Origin: Cyanobium sp. FACHB-13342
Lineage (GTDB): Bacteria; Cyanobacteriota; Cyanobacteriia; PCC-6307; Cyanobiaceae
DNA: 64,000 bases
Direction of reading: 5' to 3'
Assembly (NCBI RefSeq): GCF_014697415.1
Contig: NZ_JACJRT010000014.1
Location: forward strand, 124,001-188,000
A model generated the notes under the pieces. The model was not told where the DNA came from, ran no database searches, and saw only the letters and a list, made by a program, of their open reading frames with translations. This document shows positions 8,724 to 19,800 of this stretch, in pieces; the stretch's first letter is position 1; every line of letters begins with the position of its first letter. Position numbers and translations under genes: made by a program.

Positions 8724-10634
8724 TCAAGCGGACTGGGCGTCTGCCTTGGTCAGATATTTCTCGATGTCGACCTCGTTGATCTGCTCGGGCCGCAGGAACT
8801 GCTCGGCGTAGGTGCGGTAGAGACCGGAACGCAGGAATAGCTCAAACAGATCGGGATCGATGTGGTTCCGGTCGCGGAAGCCGGCCAAGATGTCGATGCA
8901 CACCGACAGGGGCTTGCCCTTCTTGTAGGGACGGTCCGCGGCGGTGAGAGCCTCAAAGATGTCGGCGATGGCCATGATCCGCGACGGCACCGACAGCTCC
9001 TGGGCCGTGAGGCGCCGGGGGTAGCCCTTGCCGTCGAGGGTCTCGTGGTGGCTGCCGGCATATTCCGCCACCCGCGAAAGATTGCGGGGGAAGGGCAGGT
9101 TTTCCAGCATCACGATCGTCTGCACAATGTGATCGTTGATCTTGTAGCGCTCCTCGGCGGTGAGGGTGCCGCGGGAAATGGCCAGGTTGTGGAGCTCGCC
9201 GAGGTTGTAGAGGTGCTCGGGCACGTCCATGCGGAAGCCATAGCGGGGATCGGGCACCTGCTGGGGCGGCCGGGGAATCACATGCCAGGGCTTATCAGCC
9301 AGCAACGGCTCGGACGCGGGCAGGGACTCCCCAGCAGTGCCGTCACGGCAGCGTCGGTCGCGCTCCTCCCACGAGAGGCCAAGGGTGTCGTCAAAGTGGC
9401 GCTGCCAGGTGCGCTGGGCAATCTGCTGCAGCCGCTCCACCTGCTCGGGCCCGAAGAACTCCCCACCCTCGTTGCTTTCCGCCACGAAGCGGAACTCCTC
9501 CTGCAGGGCAGCGGCCATGGCGTCGTATGCCTGCTGCAGCTCGGCCGCATTCCCGCCGGCCAACTGGCCCTCCAGCTGGGCGATCCTGGCGTCCCGCAAC
9601 AACACCTCGAAACGGGTGCGCACCTCGTGGATGCGGTTGTAGTTGGTCTCAAGCTTGGTGGCCTTGTCCACCACGTATTCAGGGGTGGTGACCTTGCCGC
9701 AGTCGTGCAGCCAGGCGCCAATGCGAAATTCGCGCCAGGCCTCATCGCCCTTCAGGCAGAAATCGGCCAACGGGCCTTCCTGCACCGCATTGGCCGCCTC
9801 GGCAAGCAGCATCGCCAGCTGCGGCACCCGCTCACAGTGCCCCCCGGTGTAGGGACTTTTGGCGTCAATCGCCCCCGCCAGCAGGGCAATGATCGCGTCG
9901 ATCAGCTGCTCCTGACTTTCCAGCAGGCGGGTGCGCTCCACCGAAACCGCCGCCTGGCTCGCCAGGGCTTCGATCAGGGACTGATCGAAGCCGTCGAAGG
10001 GACGGGTGAGGGCGTGGGCGGTTTCGGGCGTGATCAGGGTCGCCGCATCGTGCTTGCGGTTGATCAGCTGCACCACACCCACCACCTCACCACTGGTGGA
10101 ACGCATCGGCACCGTCAGCATCGACACCGCGCGGTAGTCGAGCTTCTGGTCCATGGTGCTGTCGAAGCGGTAGGGCAGCGCCGGATCCAGCTGATAGGCA
10201 TCGGGGATGTTGAGCACCTCTCCCGAGAGAGCACTCCAGCCCACCAGACGCTCAGGCGACAGCGGAAAACGGATGTCGAGCACCTGCGCTTCCATCGCAC
10301 CACCGGAGCCATCGCCGGCACTGCGGGCCTCGATGGTGGTGTTCTGAGACACGGCAAACCAAAGCTGATCCTGACCCTCGGGCTGCTTGCGAGGGTCGTG
10401 AGGCTCCACCAAAAAGATGCTGCCCGCATCGCTGTTGGTGAGCTGCCGGCACTTGGAGAGGATCAGATGCAGCAGGGTGCGCAAATCGCTGGCACTGCTG
10501 AGGGCTGTAGCGATGTTGAGCATCTCCACCAGCGCCTGATCGGAACTGGCGTGGCCAGGTTGTTCCGGGTGAGGAGGCACCGCTCCGAAGAGCTTGGTCC
10601 AGGCCGCCTTCAGGGACGCCCGTGTTGAACCCAT
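8724..10634 (-). CDS. GAF and HD-GYP domain protein, putative cyclic-di-GMP phosphodiesterase
   Basis: 636 residues. A GAF domain (about 35-235) with SDAGSIFLVE and VPMRSTSGEVVGVVQLINRK is followed by an HD-GYP unit. The HD dyad is H310-D311 (LHDCGK), and the second half has NDHIVQT, AGSHHETLDGKGYPRR (GYP at 537-539) and ADIFEALTAADRPYK. HD-GYP domains hydrolyse cyclic-di-GMP at a di- or tri-metal site, so this is a cytoplasmic sensor-effector. About 150 extra residues (roughly 340-490) lie between HD and GYP, partly coiled-coil and charged. ATG at 10634 was chosen over GTG at 10643. No membrane segment is seen. Confidence 0.9.
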   Translation of the reverse strand: MGSTRASLKAAWTKLFGAVPPHPEQPGHASSDQALVEMLNIATALSSASDLRTLLHLILSKCRQLTNSDAGSIFLVEPHDPRKQPEGQDQLWFAVSQNTTIEARSAGDGSGGAMEAQVLDIRFPLSPERLVGWSALSGEVLNIPDAYQLDPALPYRFDSTMDQKLDYRAVSMLTVPMRSTSGEVVGVVQLINRKHDAATLITPETAHALTRPFDGFDQSLIEALASQAAVSVERTRLLESQEQLIDAIIALLAGAIDAKSPYTGGHCERVPQLAMLLAEAANAVQEGPLADFCLKGDEAWREFRIGAWLHDCGKVTTPEYVVDKATKLETNYNRIHEVRTRFEVLLRDARIAQLEGQLAGGNAAELQQAYDAMAAALQEEFRFVAESNEGGEFFGPEQVERLQQIAQRTWQRHFDDTLGLSWEERDRRCRDGTAGESLPASEPLLADKPWHVIPRPPQQVPDPRYGFRMDVPEHLYNLGELHNLAISRGTLTAEERYKINDHIVQTIVMLENLPFPRNLSRVAEYAGSHHETLDGKGYPRRLTAQELSVPSRIMAIADIFEALTAADRPYKKGKPLSVCIDILAGFRDRNHIDPDLFELFLRSGLYRTYAEQFLRPEQINEVDIEKYLTKADAQSA

Positions 10635-10683
10635 GGCGAGCACCCAATCAATACCTACACCTTATGGAGACAATCCAAGGCCG

Positions 10684-11121
10684 TCAGCCCTGCAGGGGGG
10701 CGCAGGTGACGGCCACCAATGCCCAGGCCACTTTGCAGAGCAGATGCAGACCCTGATCCATGCCCATCCGGTAGCAACGGCGACACTTGCCCAGATCGAT
10801 CAGGGCATGCACCAGCCATTCCGCCAAGCCCAGCAGGGGAACGCCAGTCAGCCAGCCGACAACAAAACCATGGATGGCGGCATGGGCGCACAGCCACCAG
10901 CCCCAGCCGAGCACCACCCCCTGGCCAGGGCATTTTTCGGTCGCCATGCGATCGCTCTGCAGCCCAAAGTCGGCCACGAAATGGCCCATGACCAGCAGCA
11001 ACAGCAGGTTGAAGACCGCTAGGGGATCCACGACGCCAGTCCGGGCGAAGGCCTGTGCTCTCCACAATGCAGCCAAGAGCGGGGATTGACCACAGACACG
11101 GGGCGCACGTGTCTCCAGCAT
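10684..11121 (-). CDS. DUF3307-like membrane protein
   Basis: About 145 residues from ATG 11121; GTG at 11127 and GTG at 11031 are also possible, and the first 30 residues look poorly conserved in character. The core has GHFVADFGLQSDRMA, a GHxxxDFxxQ pattern like the DUF3307 family, then hydrophobic stretches and HALIDLGKC...DQGLHL. Three or four membrane helices are likely. The family is of unknown function and is sometimes linked to mobile or conjugative contexts, which are absent here. It is 50 bp upstream of the HD-GYP start on the same strand. Confidence 0.72.
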   Translation of the reverse strand: MLETRAPRVCGQSPLLAALWRAQAFARTGVVDPLAVFNLLLLLVMGHFVADFGLQSDRMATEKCPGQGVVLGWGWWLCAHAAIHGFVVGWLTGVPLLGLAEWLVHALIDLGKCRRCYRMGMDQGLHLLCKVAWALVAVTCAPLQG

Positions 11122-11260
11122 GGACACAGCCGGGCCTCAACGCACCTGGGGAGACGAACGGCAACGCACCGCTTTGCGCGAGCACTGCAAAGGGCTGGTC
11201 AAGAGCCATCGCGCCGAACTGGTGAAGCTCAGCGGGCGCAGAAGCGCACCTGCAGGCTGA
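11120..11260 (+). CDS. Possible small basic protein (46 aa)
   Basis: A 46-codon frame from ATG 11120 to TGA 11258-11260. The translation is charged and helix-prone (TALREHCKGLVKSHRAELVKL) and looks more protein-like than random sequence. Its start codon overlaps the proposed start of the opposite-strand DUF3307 gene in a shared CATG, and its end overlaps the last 32 bases of the SIMPL gene. Both overlaps lower the odds. If it is real, the DUF3307 gene more likely starts at GTG 11031. Confidence 0.35.
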   Translation: MDTAGPQRTWGDERQRTALREHCKGLVKSHRAELVKLSGRRSAPAG

Positions 11261-11927
11261 GCCGGTCGATCGGCCCGGCCAATTCGCCTGGGTCGAAGGG
11301 TGGAACGGCCGCATCGGCCATCGCCATCGCCCGCATGGGAACGGGCCTGGAACCTCCATCCAGCAACACCTCGAGGGGCTGGAGCTGCCCCAGGCCCATG
11401 GCAGCCGCCACATCCTGGGCCTGCTGCTGGGCATCTTGATACGCAGCGCGCAGCAGCTGCCGCCGTGCACTGCGATCGCCGGCCGCATCCGCTTCCGTGG
11501 CCACTGGAGCGAGGCGCACCCCCGGCAGGCCACCCACCTGCCGCACCAGGGCCTGCAAGCGGGCAGGCGCCAGCTGGCCGGACACCTGAAGGTTGGCCTG
11601 CACCAGCTCCGGAGCGTCGCGGCTGGCCGGACGCTTCCAGGTGGAGGGCGAGGTGACCTGCAGATCGCTCACTTGAAGGGCCTGCAGGCCAGACCGCACT
11701 GCGGCCAGGCGGCGCTGCAAGCTGGCCAGGGCTCGATCGCTGTCAGCCCCCTCCGCCTCCAGAGCCAGGGAGAAACGGAGACGCTGGGTGGTGCGCTTGA
11801 GCTCCGAACTGCCCCGGGCCTCCACCAGGGTGCCGCTGCAGGAGAGCTGCACCTGGCTCTGGGCTAAACCAGGCCCGGCCAGCAACGGCAGCACCAGGGG
11901 CACCAACCACAGACAACGCCGAGCCAT
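11229..11927 (-). CDS. Exported SIMPL-domain (DUF541) protein
   Basis: 232 residues starting at ATG 11927. A signal peptide (hydrophobic core residues 5-20, cleavage after GLAQ or nearby) leads into a DUF541/SIMPL domain: a CSGTLVEA start, two repeated alpha-beta segments, an AYQDAQQQAQDVAAAMGLG helix, and PVPMRAMAMADAAVPPFDPGEL leading to the final LQVRFCAR strand. SIMPL proteins are periplasmic or outer-envelope proteins of poorly known role. The first and last cysteines could pair after export. The larger frame upstream of 11927 has no signal-like start. Confidence 0.85.
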   Translation of the reverse strand: MARRCLWLVPLVLPLLAGPGLAQSQVQLSCSGTLVEARGSSELKRTTQRLRFSLALEAEGADSDRALASLQRRLAAVRSGLQALQVSDLQVTSPSTWKRPASRDAPELVQANLQVSGQLAPARLQALVRQVGGLPGVRLAPVATEADAAGDRSARRQLLRAAYQDAQQQAQDVAAAMGLGQLQPLEVLLDGGSRPVPMRAMAMADAAVPPFDPGELAGPIDRLSLQVRFCAR

Positions 11928-12162
11928 GGGAAACCACGCGATGACACAGTCCAGCTTGGCTGATTCAACCCTCCCCCAACACGGAAATGGTGCGCAATCC
12001 TGCCAGCGGCGTCGTGCCGGACAGCGCTGGCTGGATTGCAGGAAACCTCTCGGACCTTCTGACAGAACAAAACCAATGCCCTGCAACCGGGGGAAGGCGG
12101 CAAGGGGCTAATGACCAAAAAGGTCGGAGGCCCCAAGATGCAACTGAAAGTCTGTCGCTGCC

Positions 12163-13641
12163 ATGGCCATTGTTTGGCGGATCACAGGATCCATCGTTGT
12201 GCTGGCAAGCCTATGGACAGTGCGCCGGCTCTTCAAACGGCAGCTTCTGCCACCTCCGCCATGGCGCATTCCGACGGCAGCCGTGTTGCTGACGTGTGTC
12301 CAGGAAGGGATCCTGGCCGCAATTCCGCAAGCTGCAACATCCCCCCTTGGACTGAGCGTCAACGTACTCAGCAGCTTTGCTTGGTTGGTCCTCATCACCT
12401 GGGCCACCTTGGAGCTACCCCCATGCTGGGGGGTTGGCAGACCGGTCCCAAGGATTATCCGCGATCTGATCAATCTGACTCTTGCCGCACTTCTAACAGG
12501 CATCACCCTTCACCAGAACAAAATCAACCTGGTTGGGCTTCTTACCACCTCAGCCGTGCTCACCGCCGTGCTCGGCCTAGCTGCGCAGGAGACCCTGAAG
12601 GATCTACTAGGGGGCCTCTCCATGCAAATCAGCTCGCCTTATCACGAAGGTGACTGGATCGAGATCGAAGGGGTCGGTGGAACCGTTCATTCCATAACCC
12701 TCATGAACACGGAGCTCATCAGTATCGACGGATCCCACCTGATTATCCCGAATAGCAAAGCTGTCGAGGCACTAATCCGCAGACTTCGCCCAAGAGATCC
12801 TATCGGCAATGTCTTTAGCATTGGCCTCGACTACAACCACCCTCCAGCCAAGGCCATTGCGTTGATCTTGGAGATTCTTCAGCAACACAGCGCTGTCCTC
12901 AAAAGCCCACCCCCCAAGGTATGGGTCGATCGATTTGCCGAGAGTTCAATCGAATACAAAATCCTTGTCTTTCAAGAAGAGACGAGCGAGGCATCACGGG
13001 CTGAGCTGCGCGGCCAAATCCTGCAACATCTCTGGTATGCCCTGCAACGTGATGGCCGCAAAATCCCCTTCCCAGTCGTGGAGCTACGCCAGCACGAGCC
13101 TGCAGAAGCAGACGAACGCGAACCGCTACCGGATGCCGACGCAAGGGCGCAGCTTTTAGCCTCCAATCCTTTGTTTATTCATCTCAGCGAAAAGGAGCAA
13201 TACGCCTTGGCAGAGATGACTCGGTGTCTGTACTTCGCCCCTGGAGAAACTGTTGTAAAAGAAGGGGAAATGGGAGATTGCCTTTATCAGGTCATCAGCG
13301 GCAGCCTGGAAGTTCTTAAATTTAGTCCTGGCAGTCAAAATCAAGATCTCCGCGTTGCAATCCTTGAGCCAAACTCAGTCTTCGGCGAAATGACTCTATG
13401 CACTGATGCCCCGAGACACGCCACAGTGCGCACAATCAGCGAATCGCTATTACTCGAGGTTGAACGGCGAGACCTGGTACCACTGCTGGAGAATAACCCT
13501 GCACTCCTAGAGCAACTGGGTCAACTGGTTAGCTCACGCCAGGCCAAACTTGAAGAGCTGAATGAAGCTTCCGCGCCTGTTTTTACCAGCAGGTTAATTA
13601 ACAAAATGCGTTCCCTCTTCTCCAGTCAGTCAAAAAGATGA
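12163..13641 (+). CDS. MscS-family mechanosensitive channel with C-terminal cyclic nucleotide-binding domain
   Basis: 492 residues. Three or four membrane segments fill residues 5-145. The pore-lining helix and beta domain are clear: TAVLGLAAQETLKDLLGGL, SSPYHEGDWIEIEGVGGTV and IPNSKAVEALI. A cyclic-nucleotide-binding domain occupies about 335-450, with a phosphate-binding cassette FGEMTLCTDAPRHATVRT in which E409 and R418, the residues that hold the cyclic phosphate and ribose, are present. This points to a channel modulated by cAMP or cGMP, as in known bacterial MscS-CNBD channels. The coding sequence is AT-richer than its neighbours. A stem (13622-13628 with 13639-13645) sits at the stop but has no U-run. 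Confidence 0.9.
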   Translation: MAIVWRITGSIVVLASLWTVRRLFKRQLLPPPPWRIPTAAVLLTCVQEGILAAIPQAATSPLGLSVNVLSSFAWLVLITWATLELPPCWGVGRPVPRIIRDLINLTLAALLTGITLHQNKINLVGLLTTSAVLTAVLGLAAQETLKDLLGGLSMQISSPYHEGDWIEIEGVGGTVHSITLMNTELISIDGSHLIIPNSKAVEALIRRLRPRDPIGNVFSIGLDYNHPPAKAIALILEILQQHSAVLKSPPPKVWVDRFAESSIEYKILVFQEETSEASRAELRGQILQHLWYALQRDGRKIPFPVVELRQHEPAEADEREPLPDADARAQLLASNPLFIHLSEKEQYALAEMTRCLYFAPGETVVKEGEMGDCLYQVISGSLEVLKFSPGSQNQDLRVAILEPNSVFGEMTLCTDAPRHATVRTISESLLLEVERRDLVPLLENNPALLEQLGQLVSSRQAKLEELNEASAPVFTSRLINKMRSLFSSQSKR

Positions 13642-13656
13642 CTGGCTGACTCGGCC

Positions 13657-16311
13657 TTAGCCGCGCAAGGCATCCTTGAGTTCCTGCCGAGCGGCATCAA
13701 GCGCCCCATCGAGCGCCGCGCCATCGCGCCCGCCAGCCTGGGCCAGGTTGGGCCGGCCGCCGCCGCCGCCGCCACAGGCTTTGGCCACGCCGCCGATGAA
13801 GGCCCCGGCCTTCGGACCGGCTGCGATCACCGCCTTACCAAAGGCCGCTACCAGGATCACCTTGGCCAGGTCGGCCGGATCGGGCAGACCGCCCAGCACC
13901 ACAGCGGCGCCCTCACCGAGCTGATCGACCAGGCCCTGGGCGGCGCTCTGCAGGCCGGCACCCTCCACGCCATCCAGACGGGCCACCAGCAGCTGGAACT
14001 CCCCGAGCGTCTGGGCCTGGCCCGCCAACGCCGCCGCTTTAGCCAGGGCCAGCTCCTCTCGGGCCGCCGCCAGGGCCTTACCGGTGGCCTTGAGCTCCTC
14101 CTGCAGGGCTGACACCCGCTCCACGATCTCGCCGGGCTGGGCTTTGAAGCGCTCGCCCAGCTGCTTGACCACCGCCTCGCGCTCATGGAGATAGGCCAGC
14201 ACCGCCGGCCCAGCCACCGCCTCGATGCGGCGGATGCCAGCGGCCACGCCGCTTTCGCTCACGATCTTGAACAGGCCGATCTCGGCGGTGTTGGCCACAT
14301 GGGTGCCGCCGCAGAGCTCCATCGACACGCCGGGCACATCCACCACCCGCACCACGTCGGCGTACTTCTCCCCAAACATCGCCACGGCACCGGCGGCCTT
14401 GGCCTGCTCGATCGCCATCTCCTGGACCTCGAGGGTGTGGGCATCGGCAATCCAGCCGTTGATCAGCGCCTCGATCCGCTCCAACTCGGCCGGGGTCACG
14501 GCCCGGGGGCAATGGAAGTCAAAGCGGAGGCGATCGAAGTCCACCAGGGAACCGGCCTGGCCGATGCCCGGATCCACCACCTGCTTGAGGGCGGCCTGCA
14601 GCAGGTGGGTGGCCGTGTGATTCGCCTGGGCGCGGCGGCGGCAGGCGCGATCCACCTGGGCGTTCACGAGATCGCCGATGGCCAGGCTGCCGCGCTCCAC
14701 CCGGCCGGTGTGCACAAACACACTGCGATTGCGCGACACCGCCTCGATCGCCACGATCACCCCCTCGCCGCCGGTGCCGGTGCCGCTCAGCACGCCCCGA
14801 TCGCCCACCTGGCCGCCGCCCTCGCCATAGAAAGGCGTGGAATCCAGCACGAGCTGCACCGCATCACCGGCGCTGGCGCGCTCCGCCGGTTCGCCATTCA
14901 CCACCAGGGCCAGCACGCAGCTGGGATGCTCCAGCGCCTCGTAGCCCTTGAAGGCGGTGGCCTCGAGATCGGCCGCCATCTGCTCAATCGCCCCCTGCAG
15001 GGTGAGATCGATGCTTACCGCCGCGGCCTTGGCCCGCTGGCGCTGGGCCTCCATCGCCGCCTCAAAGCCCGCCAGATCCACCGTGAGGCCGTGCTCCTCG
15101 GCGATCTCCTCGGTAAGCTCCAGCGGGAAGCCGTAGGTGTCGTAGAGCTCAAAGGCCTGCTCGCCAGAGATCTGCTGTGGCTTGGCCGCCAGCACCTCAG
15201 CCAGTAGCTTCTCGCCCCGCTCCAGGGTTTCCAGGAAGCGGGCCTCCTCGCGGGCGAGCTCCGCCAGGATCACCTCGCGGCGCTCCACCAGCTGCGGGTA
15301 GGCGGCCTCCATCAGGCTGATCGACGCCTCGCCCATCGCCGTCAGGAACGGCTTGTCGATGCCGAGGAGCCGTCCGTGGCGCACAACGCGGCGCAGCAGA
15401 CGGCGCAGGATGTAGCCGCGGCCGAGGTTGGAGGCGGTCACGCCGTCGCCGATCAGCTGGGTGATGGCGCGGGAGTGGTCGCCGATCACCTTCAGCGACG
15501 TCTGGCCCTTGACATCGAGGGCCCGGTAGTCGACCCCCGCCAGGCCCGCCGCCGTTGTAATCAGCGGATAGATCAGGTCGGTTTCGTAGTTGTTGGGCAC
15601 CGCCTGCAGGATCTGGGCCATGCGCTCGAGGCCCATGCCGGTGTCGATGTTGCGGTTGGCCAGCGGCGTGAGGGTGCCCTCCGCGTCGCGGTTGTACTGC
15701 ATGAACACCAGGTTGTAGAACTCGATGAAGCGCGAGTCGTCTTCGAGATCGATGCCGTCGTCGCCCAGTTCGGGCTTGAAGTCGTAGTAGATCTCCGAGC
15801 AGGGGCCGCACGGGCCCGTGGGGCCCGAAGCCCAGAAGTTGTCGGCCTCATCCATGCGGATGATGCGCTTGGGGTTCACCCCCACCACCTCGCGCCAGAT
15901 CGCCTCGGCTTCGTCGTCCTCGCGGAACACGCTCACCACCAGGTTCTTCGGGCTGAGGCCGAACACCTCGGTGCTCAGCTCCCAGGCCCACCGAATCGCC
16001 TGCTCCTTGAAGTAGTCGCCGAAGGAGAAGTTGCCGAGCATCTCGAAGAAGGTGTGGTGCCGCGCCGTGCGACCCACGTTCTCGATGTCATTGGTGCGGA
16101 TGCACTTCTGGGAGCTGGTGGCCCGCGGCGCCGGTCGCTCCGCCTGGCCCAGGAACACCGGCTTGAACGGCAGCATGCCGGCAATGGTGAGCAGCACCGT
16201 GGGATCGTCCGGCACCAGCGAGGCGCTGGCCATCGGCCTGTGGCCGCGCTGCTCGTAGAAGTTGAGGAAGGCCGCGCGGATCTCGGCACCGGTGCGAGGG
16301 GTGGCAGCCAT
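13657..16311 (-). CDS. alaS: Alanyl-tRNA synthetase
   Basis: 884 residues, normal for bacterial AlaRS. It charges tRNA-Ala and edits mischarged Ser/Gly. Visible in order are the class II core with [34 protein letters not shown] and [11 protein letters not shown]; the editing domain with its zinc-type ligands NHTATHLLQ and CGGTHVANT; and the C-terminal C-Ala domain with a coiled coil and a Gly-rich [14 protein letters not shown] 16311 gives the standard N-terminus; the upstream extension in frame is not conserved in character. Confidence 0.97.
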   Translation of the reverse strand: MAATPRTGAEIRAAFLNFYEQRGHRPMASASLVPDDPTVLLTIAGMLPFKPVFLGQAERPAPRATSSQKCIRTNDIENVGRTARHHTFFEMLGNFSFGDYFKEQAIRWAWELSTEVFGLSPKNLVVSVFREDDEAEAIWREVVGVNPKRIIRMDEADNFWASGPTGPCGPCSEIYYDFKPELGDDGIDLEDDSRFIEFYNLVFMQYNRDAEGTLTPLANRNIDTGMGLERMAQILQAVPNNYETDLIYPLITTAAGLAGVDYRALDVKGQTSLKVIGDHSRAITQLIGDGVTASNLGRGYILRRLLRRVVRHGRLLGIDKPFLTAMGEASISLMEAAYPQLVERREVILAELAREEARFLETLERGEKLLAEVLAAKPQQISGEQAFELYDTYGFPLELTEEIAEEHGLTVDLAGFEAAMEAQRQRAKAAAVSIDLTLQGAIEQMAADLEATAFKGYEALEHPSCVLALVVNGEPAERASAGDAVQLVLDSTPFYGEGGGQVGDRGVLSGTGTGGEGVIVAIEAVSRNRSVFVHTGRVERGSLAIGDLVNAQVDRACRRRAQANHTATHLLQAALKQVVDPGIGQAGSLVDFDRLRFDFHCPRAVTPAELERIEALINGWIADAHTLEVQEMAIEQAKAAGAVAMFGEKYADVVRVVDVPGVSMELCGGTHVANTAEIGLFKIVSESGVAAGIRRIEAVAGPAVLAYLHEREAVVKQLGERFKAQPGEIVERVSALQEELKATGKALAAAREELALAKAAALAGQAQTLGEFQLLVARLDGVEGAGLQSAAQGLVDQLGEGAAVVLGGLPDPADLAKVILVAAFGKAVIAAGPKAGAFIGGVAKACGGGGGGRPNLAQAGGRDGAALDGALDAARQELKDALRG

Positions 16312-16377
16312 GGGTGGGAGGGCGAAACGGGCCTGAGCCAGGCATGATCGCCCAGCAAAGGTCCGCGCCCGATCCCC

Positions 16378-16800
16378 TTGTCTGTGGCCGAAAGCGAGCC
16401 CCGCGCCCAACTGCGGCTGCAGTCGATCGGCTGGGCCCTGGCCGCCGGCGTGGTCGCCGGCCTGGTCAATCTGCTGTCCACCGTTCTGGGTCCGGGCCTC
16501 AGCACCGTTCTGGAGCCGGCCCTGCGCTCAGCGGGATGCGGGTTTTTCTATGGCCTGCTGGCCTTTCATCTGCAGCGGGTCGACCCCGATGACAGCCATC
16601 TGCAGGCGGGATTGGTGGGGGCCGTGTGTGGCATTCGCAGCCTCGGGGCCCCCCTGGAGTTGGTCGCGGACCTATCAACTGTGATGATGGAGCTGATCCG
16701 CGGGTGGCTGCCGCTCTGGCTGCCGCTGATCGGCAGCGCCCTGGTGCTGCATTCAGCGCAGCGCCTGGCCCCAGGTCTCCGCCCCGCCCGACGGCCTTGA
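16378..16800 (+). CDS. Small hydrophobic protein, unknown function
   Basis: 140 residues from TTG 16378, or 138 from GTG 16384; no ATG is available. Two or three hydrophobic segments are visible (about 18-40, 50-65, 110-130), with a Gly-rich middle. No family was recognised. It is divergent from alaS, with 66 bp between starts, and ends 10 bp before the SNF2 gene on the same strand, so it may be the first gene of that unit. Codon use and base composition match the surroundings. Confidence 0.6.
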   Translation: MSVAESEPRAQLRLQSIGWALAAGVVAGLVNLLSTVLGPGLSTVLEPALRSAGCGFFYGLLAFHLQRVDPDDSHLQAGLVGAVCGIRSLGAPLELVADLSTVMMELIRGWLPLWLPLIGSALVLHSAQRLAPGLRPARRP

Positions 16801-16810
16801 GGCCGGGTTC

Positions 16811-19800
16811 ATGAGCCTGCTGCACGCCACCTGGCTGTTTCCCCCCGAGGGTTCGGGTGGCCGGCTGTTCCTGTGGGCCGACACCTGGCGGGTGGCGACC
16901 CCGGCCGTGCCGAAGCTCGAAGCCCCCGAACACCCCCTCGCCCTCAACGAGGACGACCTGGCCACCTGGCTGGACGACAACGGCCTGTGGACCGAGGCCC
17001 TGCGACCGGCCCGCGCCACCCTGACCCTGCCCAGCCGCAGCCAGGCGGCCAAGGGACGTCGCACCAACGCCAGCAGCTGGAGTGGCCTGCCCCTGCAGGC
17101 CGGCGAACCGATCCCCAAACAGCTGGAGTGGTGGCCCTGGCAGGTGGAGGGCTGGGCCCTCGATTCCGCCAACGCGGGCGAGTGGCTGAGCCAGCTGCCC
17201 CTGGCCGGCGAACACCCGGAGATGGCCGATGAACTGCGCTGGTGGAGCCACCTGCAGCGCTGGGCCCTGAGTCTGATCGCCCGGGGCCGCTGGTTGCCCC
17301 AGCTCGAAGCGGGCAAGGCCCGCTGGCTGCCCCTGCTCAACCGGGAAGACGACCGCCGCCGGCTGGAAGACCTGGCCACCGGTCTGCCCCAGGTGGCCAC
17401 CTGCGCCCTGGCCGCCGGCCCCATGGGCGATCCCTCCCTGGCCTGCCGCCGTCCCGGCAGTGGCCGGCTGCGGGTGGCGAGCCTGCTCGAGGCCCTGCTG
17501 GAGGGCCAGCTGCGGGCGGGCTTCAGCCCCAACCCCGAAGGCCTCGATCCCCTGCTGGCGGCCTGGCAGAAGGCGCTCGGCAAGGGCGACGGCAGCCTCA
17601 ACCTCGACGAGGAAGAGCTGGAGCGCCTCACCATTGCCACCCACCACTGGCGCGAAGGCGTGGCCGGCAAGGTGGAACCCGCCCGCACCTGCCTGGAGCT
17701 GTTCACCCCCGCTGAAGGCGAGGAGCTCTGGGATCTCCACTTCGGGCTGCAGGCCGAAGCGGACCCCAGCCTGCGGGTGCCCGCCGCCGCGGTGTGGGCC
17801 GCCGGCGATCGGGGCCTGCAGATGGGCGAGATCGCCGTTCCCCAACCCAGCGAACTGCTGCTGGAGGGGATGGGCCGGGCCCTGACGGTGTTCGATCCGA
17901 TCGAACGGGGTTTGGATTCGGCCACGCCGGAAACCATGCAGCTCACCCCGGCCGAAGCCTTCGTGCTGGTGCGCACCGGCGCCCACCAGCTGCGGGACGT
18001 GGGCGTGGGCGTGATCCTGCCCCCCAGCCTCTCCGGCGGCCTGGCCTCCCGGTTGGGCCTGTCGATCACCGCCGAACTGCCGCAGAAATCCCGCGGCTTC
18101 ACCTTGGGCGAAAGCCTCGAGTGGAGCTGGGAGTTCATGATCGGCGGGGTCACCCTCACCCTGCGCGACCTGGAGCGGTTGCAGGCCAAGCGCAGCCCGC
18201 TGGTGCAGCACAAGGGAGCCTGGATCGAGCTGAGGCCAGCCGACCTGCGCAACGCCGAGCGCTTCTGCGGCGCCGATCCGGGCCTCAGCCTCGACGACGC
18301 CCTGCGCCTCACCGCCAGCGACGGCGACACCTTCCACCGGCTGCCGGTGCACCGCTTCGACGCCGGACCGCGGCTGCAGGCGGTGCTGGAGCAGTACCAC
18401 CAGCAGAAGGCGCCCGACCCGCTGCCCGCCCCTCCGGGCTTTTCCGGCCAGCTGCGGCCCTACCAGGAGCGGGGCCTGGGCTGGCTGGCCTTCCTGCACC
18501 GCTTCGACCAGGGGGCCTGCCTGGCCGACGACATGGGCCTGGGCAAGACGATCCAGCTGCTGGCCTTCCTGCAACACCTCAAGGCCGAGGAGGAACTCAA
18601 ACGGCCCGTACTGCTGGTGGCGCCCACCTCCGTGCTCACCAACTGGAAGCGGGAGGCCCATGGCTTCACCCCCGAGCTCAGCGTGCGGGAGCACTACGGC
18701 CCGCGCCGTCCCTCCAGCCCCGAGGCCCTCAAAAAGGCGCTCAAGGGGGTGGATCTGGTGCTCACCAGCTATGGCCTGCTGCAGCGGGACAGCGAGCTGC
18801 TCGAAAGCATCGACTGGCAGGGCCTGGTGATCGACGAGGCCCAGGCGATCAAAAACCCCAGTGCCAAGCAGAGCCAGGCGGCCCGCGACCTGGCCCGCCC
18901 GGGCCGCCACAGCAAAGGCGGCAGCCGCTTCCGCATCGCCCTCACCGGCACGCCGGTGGAAAACCGCGTCAGCGAGCTGTGGGCGCTGATGGATTTCCTC
19001 AACCCCAAGGTGCTGGGCGACGAACCCTTCTTCCGCCAGCGCTACCGCCTACCGATCGAGCGCTACGGCGACATGGCCTCCCTGCGCGACCTCAAGGCCC
19101 GGGTGGGGCCGTTCATCCTGCGGCGCCTCAAAACCGACAAATCGATCATTTCCGACCTTCCCGAGAAGGTGGAACTGCACGAATGGGTGGGGCTGGCCCC
19201 CGAGCAGAAGAAGCTCTACAACCGCACCGTCGACGAGAGCCTCGACGCCATCGCCCGCGCCCCCCTGGGCCAGAAGCACGGCCAGGTGCTGGCCCTGCTC
19301 ACCAAGCTCAAGCAGATCTGCAACCACCCGGCCCTGGCCCTCAAGGAAGACGCCGAGGCGGTGGTGGCAGCCGGCAACGGCAGCTTCAGCAGCCGCAGCG
19401 CCAAGCTTCAGCGGCTGGAAGAGATCCTCGAGGAGGTGATCGAAGCGGGCGACCGGGCGTTGCTGTTCACCCAGTTCGCCGAATGGGGCCTGCTGCTCCA
19501 GGCCCACCTGCAGCGCAAGTGGCGCCAGGAGGTGCCCTTTCTCTATGGCAGCACCAGCAAAACGGAGCGGCAGGCCATGGTCGACCGCTTCCAGGACGAC
19601 CCCCGCGGCCCCCAGCTGTTTCTGTTGTCGCTCAAGGCGGGTGGGGTGGGCCTCAACCTCACCCGCGCCAGCCACGTGTTCCACATCGACCGCTGGTGGA
19701 ACCCGGCCGTGGAAAACCAGGCCACCGACCGCGCCTACCGGATCGGCCAGCAGAACCGCGTGCTGGTGCACAAGTTCATCACCAGCGGCTCGGTGGAAGA

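Noticed and set aside
13622-13645. Terminator at the end of the MscS-CNBD gene
   Set aside because: A seven-base stem exists but lacks a T-run on either strand; it lies over the stop codon.
16499-18910. 803-codon minus-strand frame opposite the SNF2 gene
   Set aside because: Composition artefact of high-G+C coding DNA; the plus strand has all SNF2 motifs.
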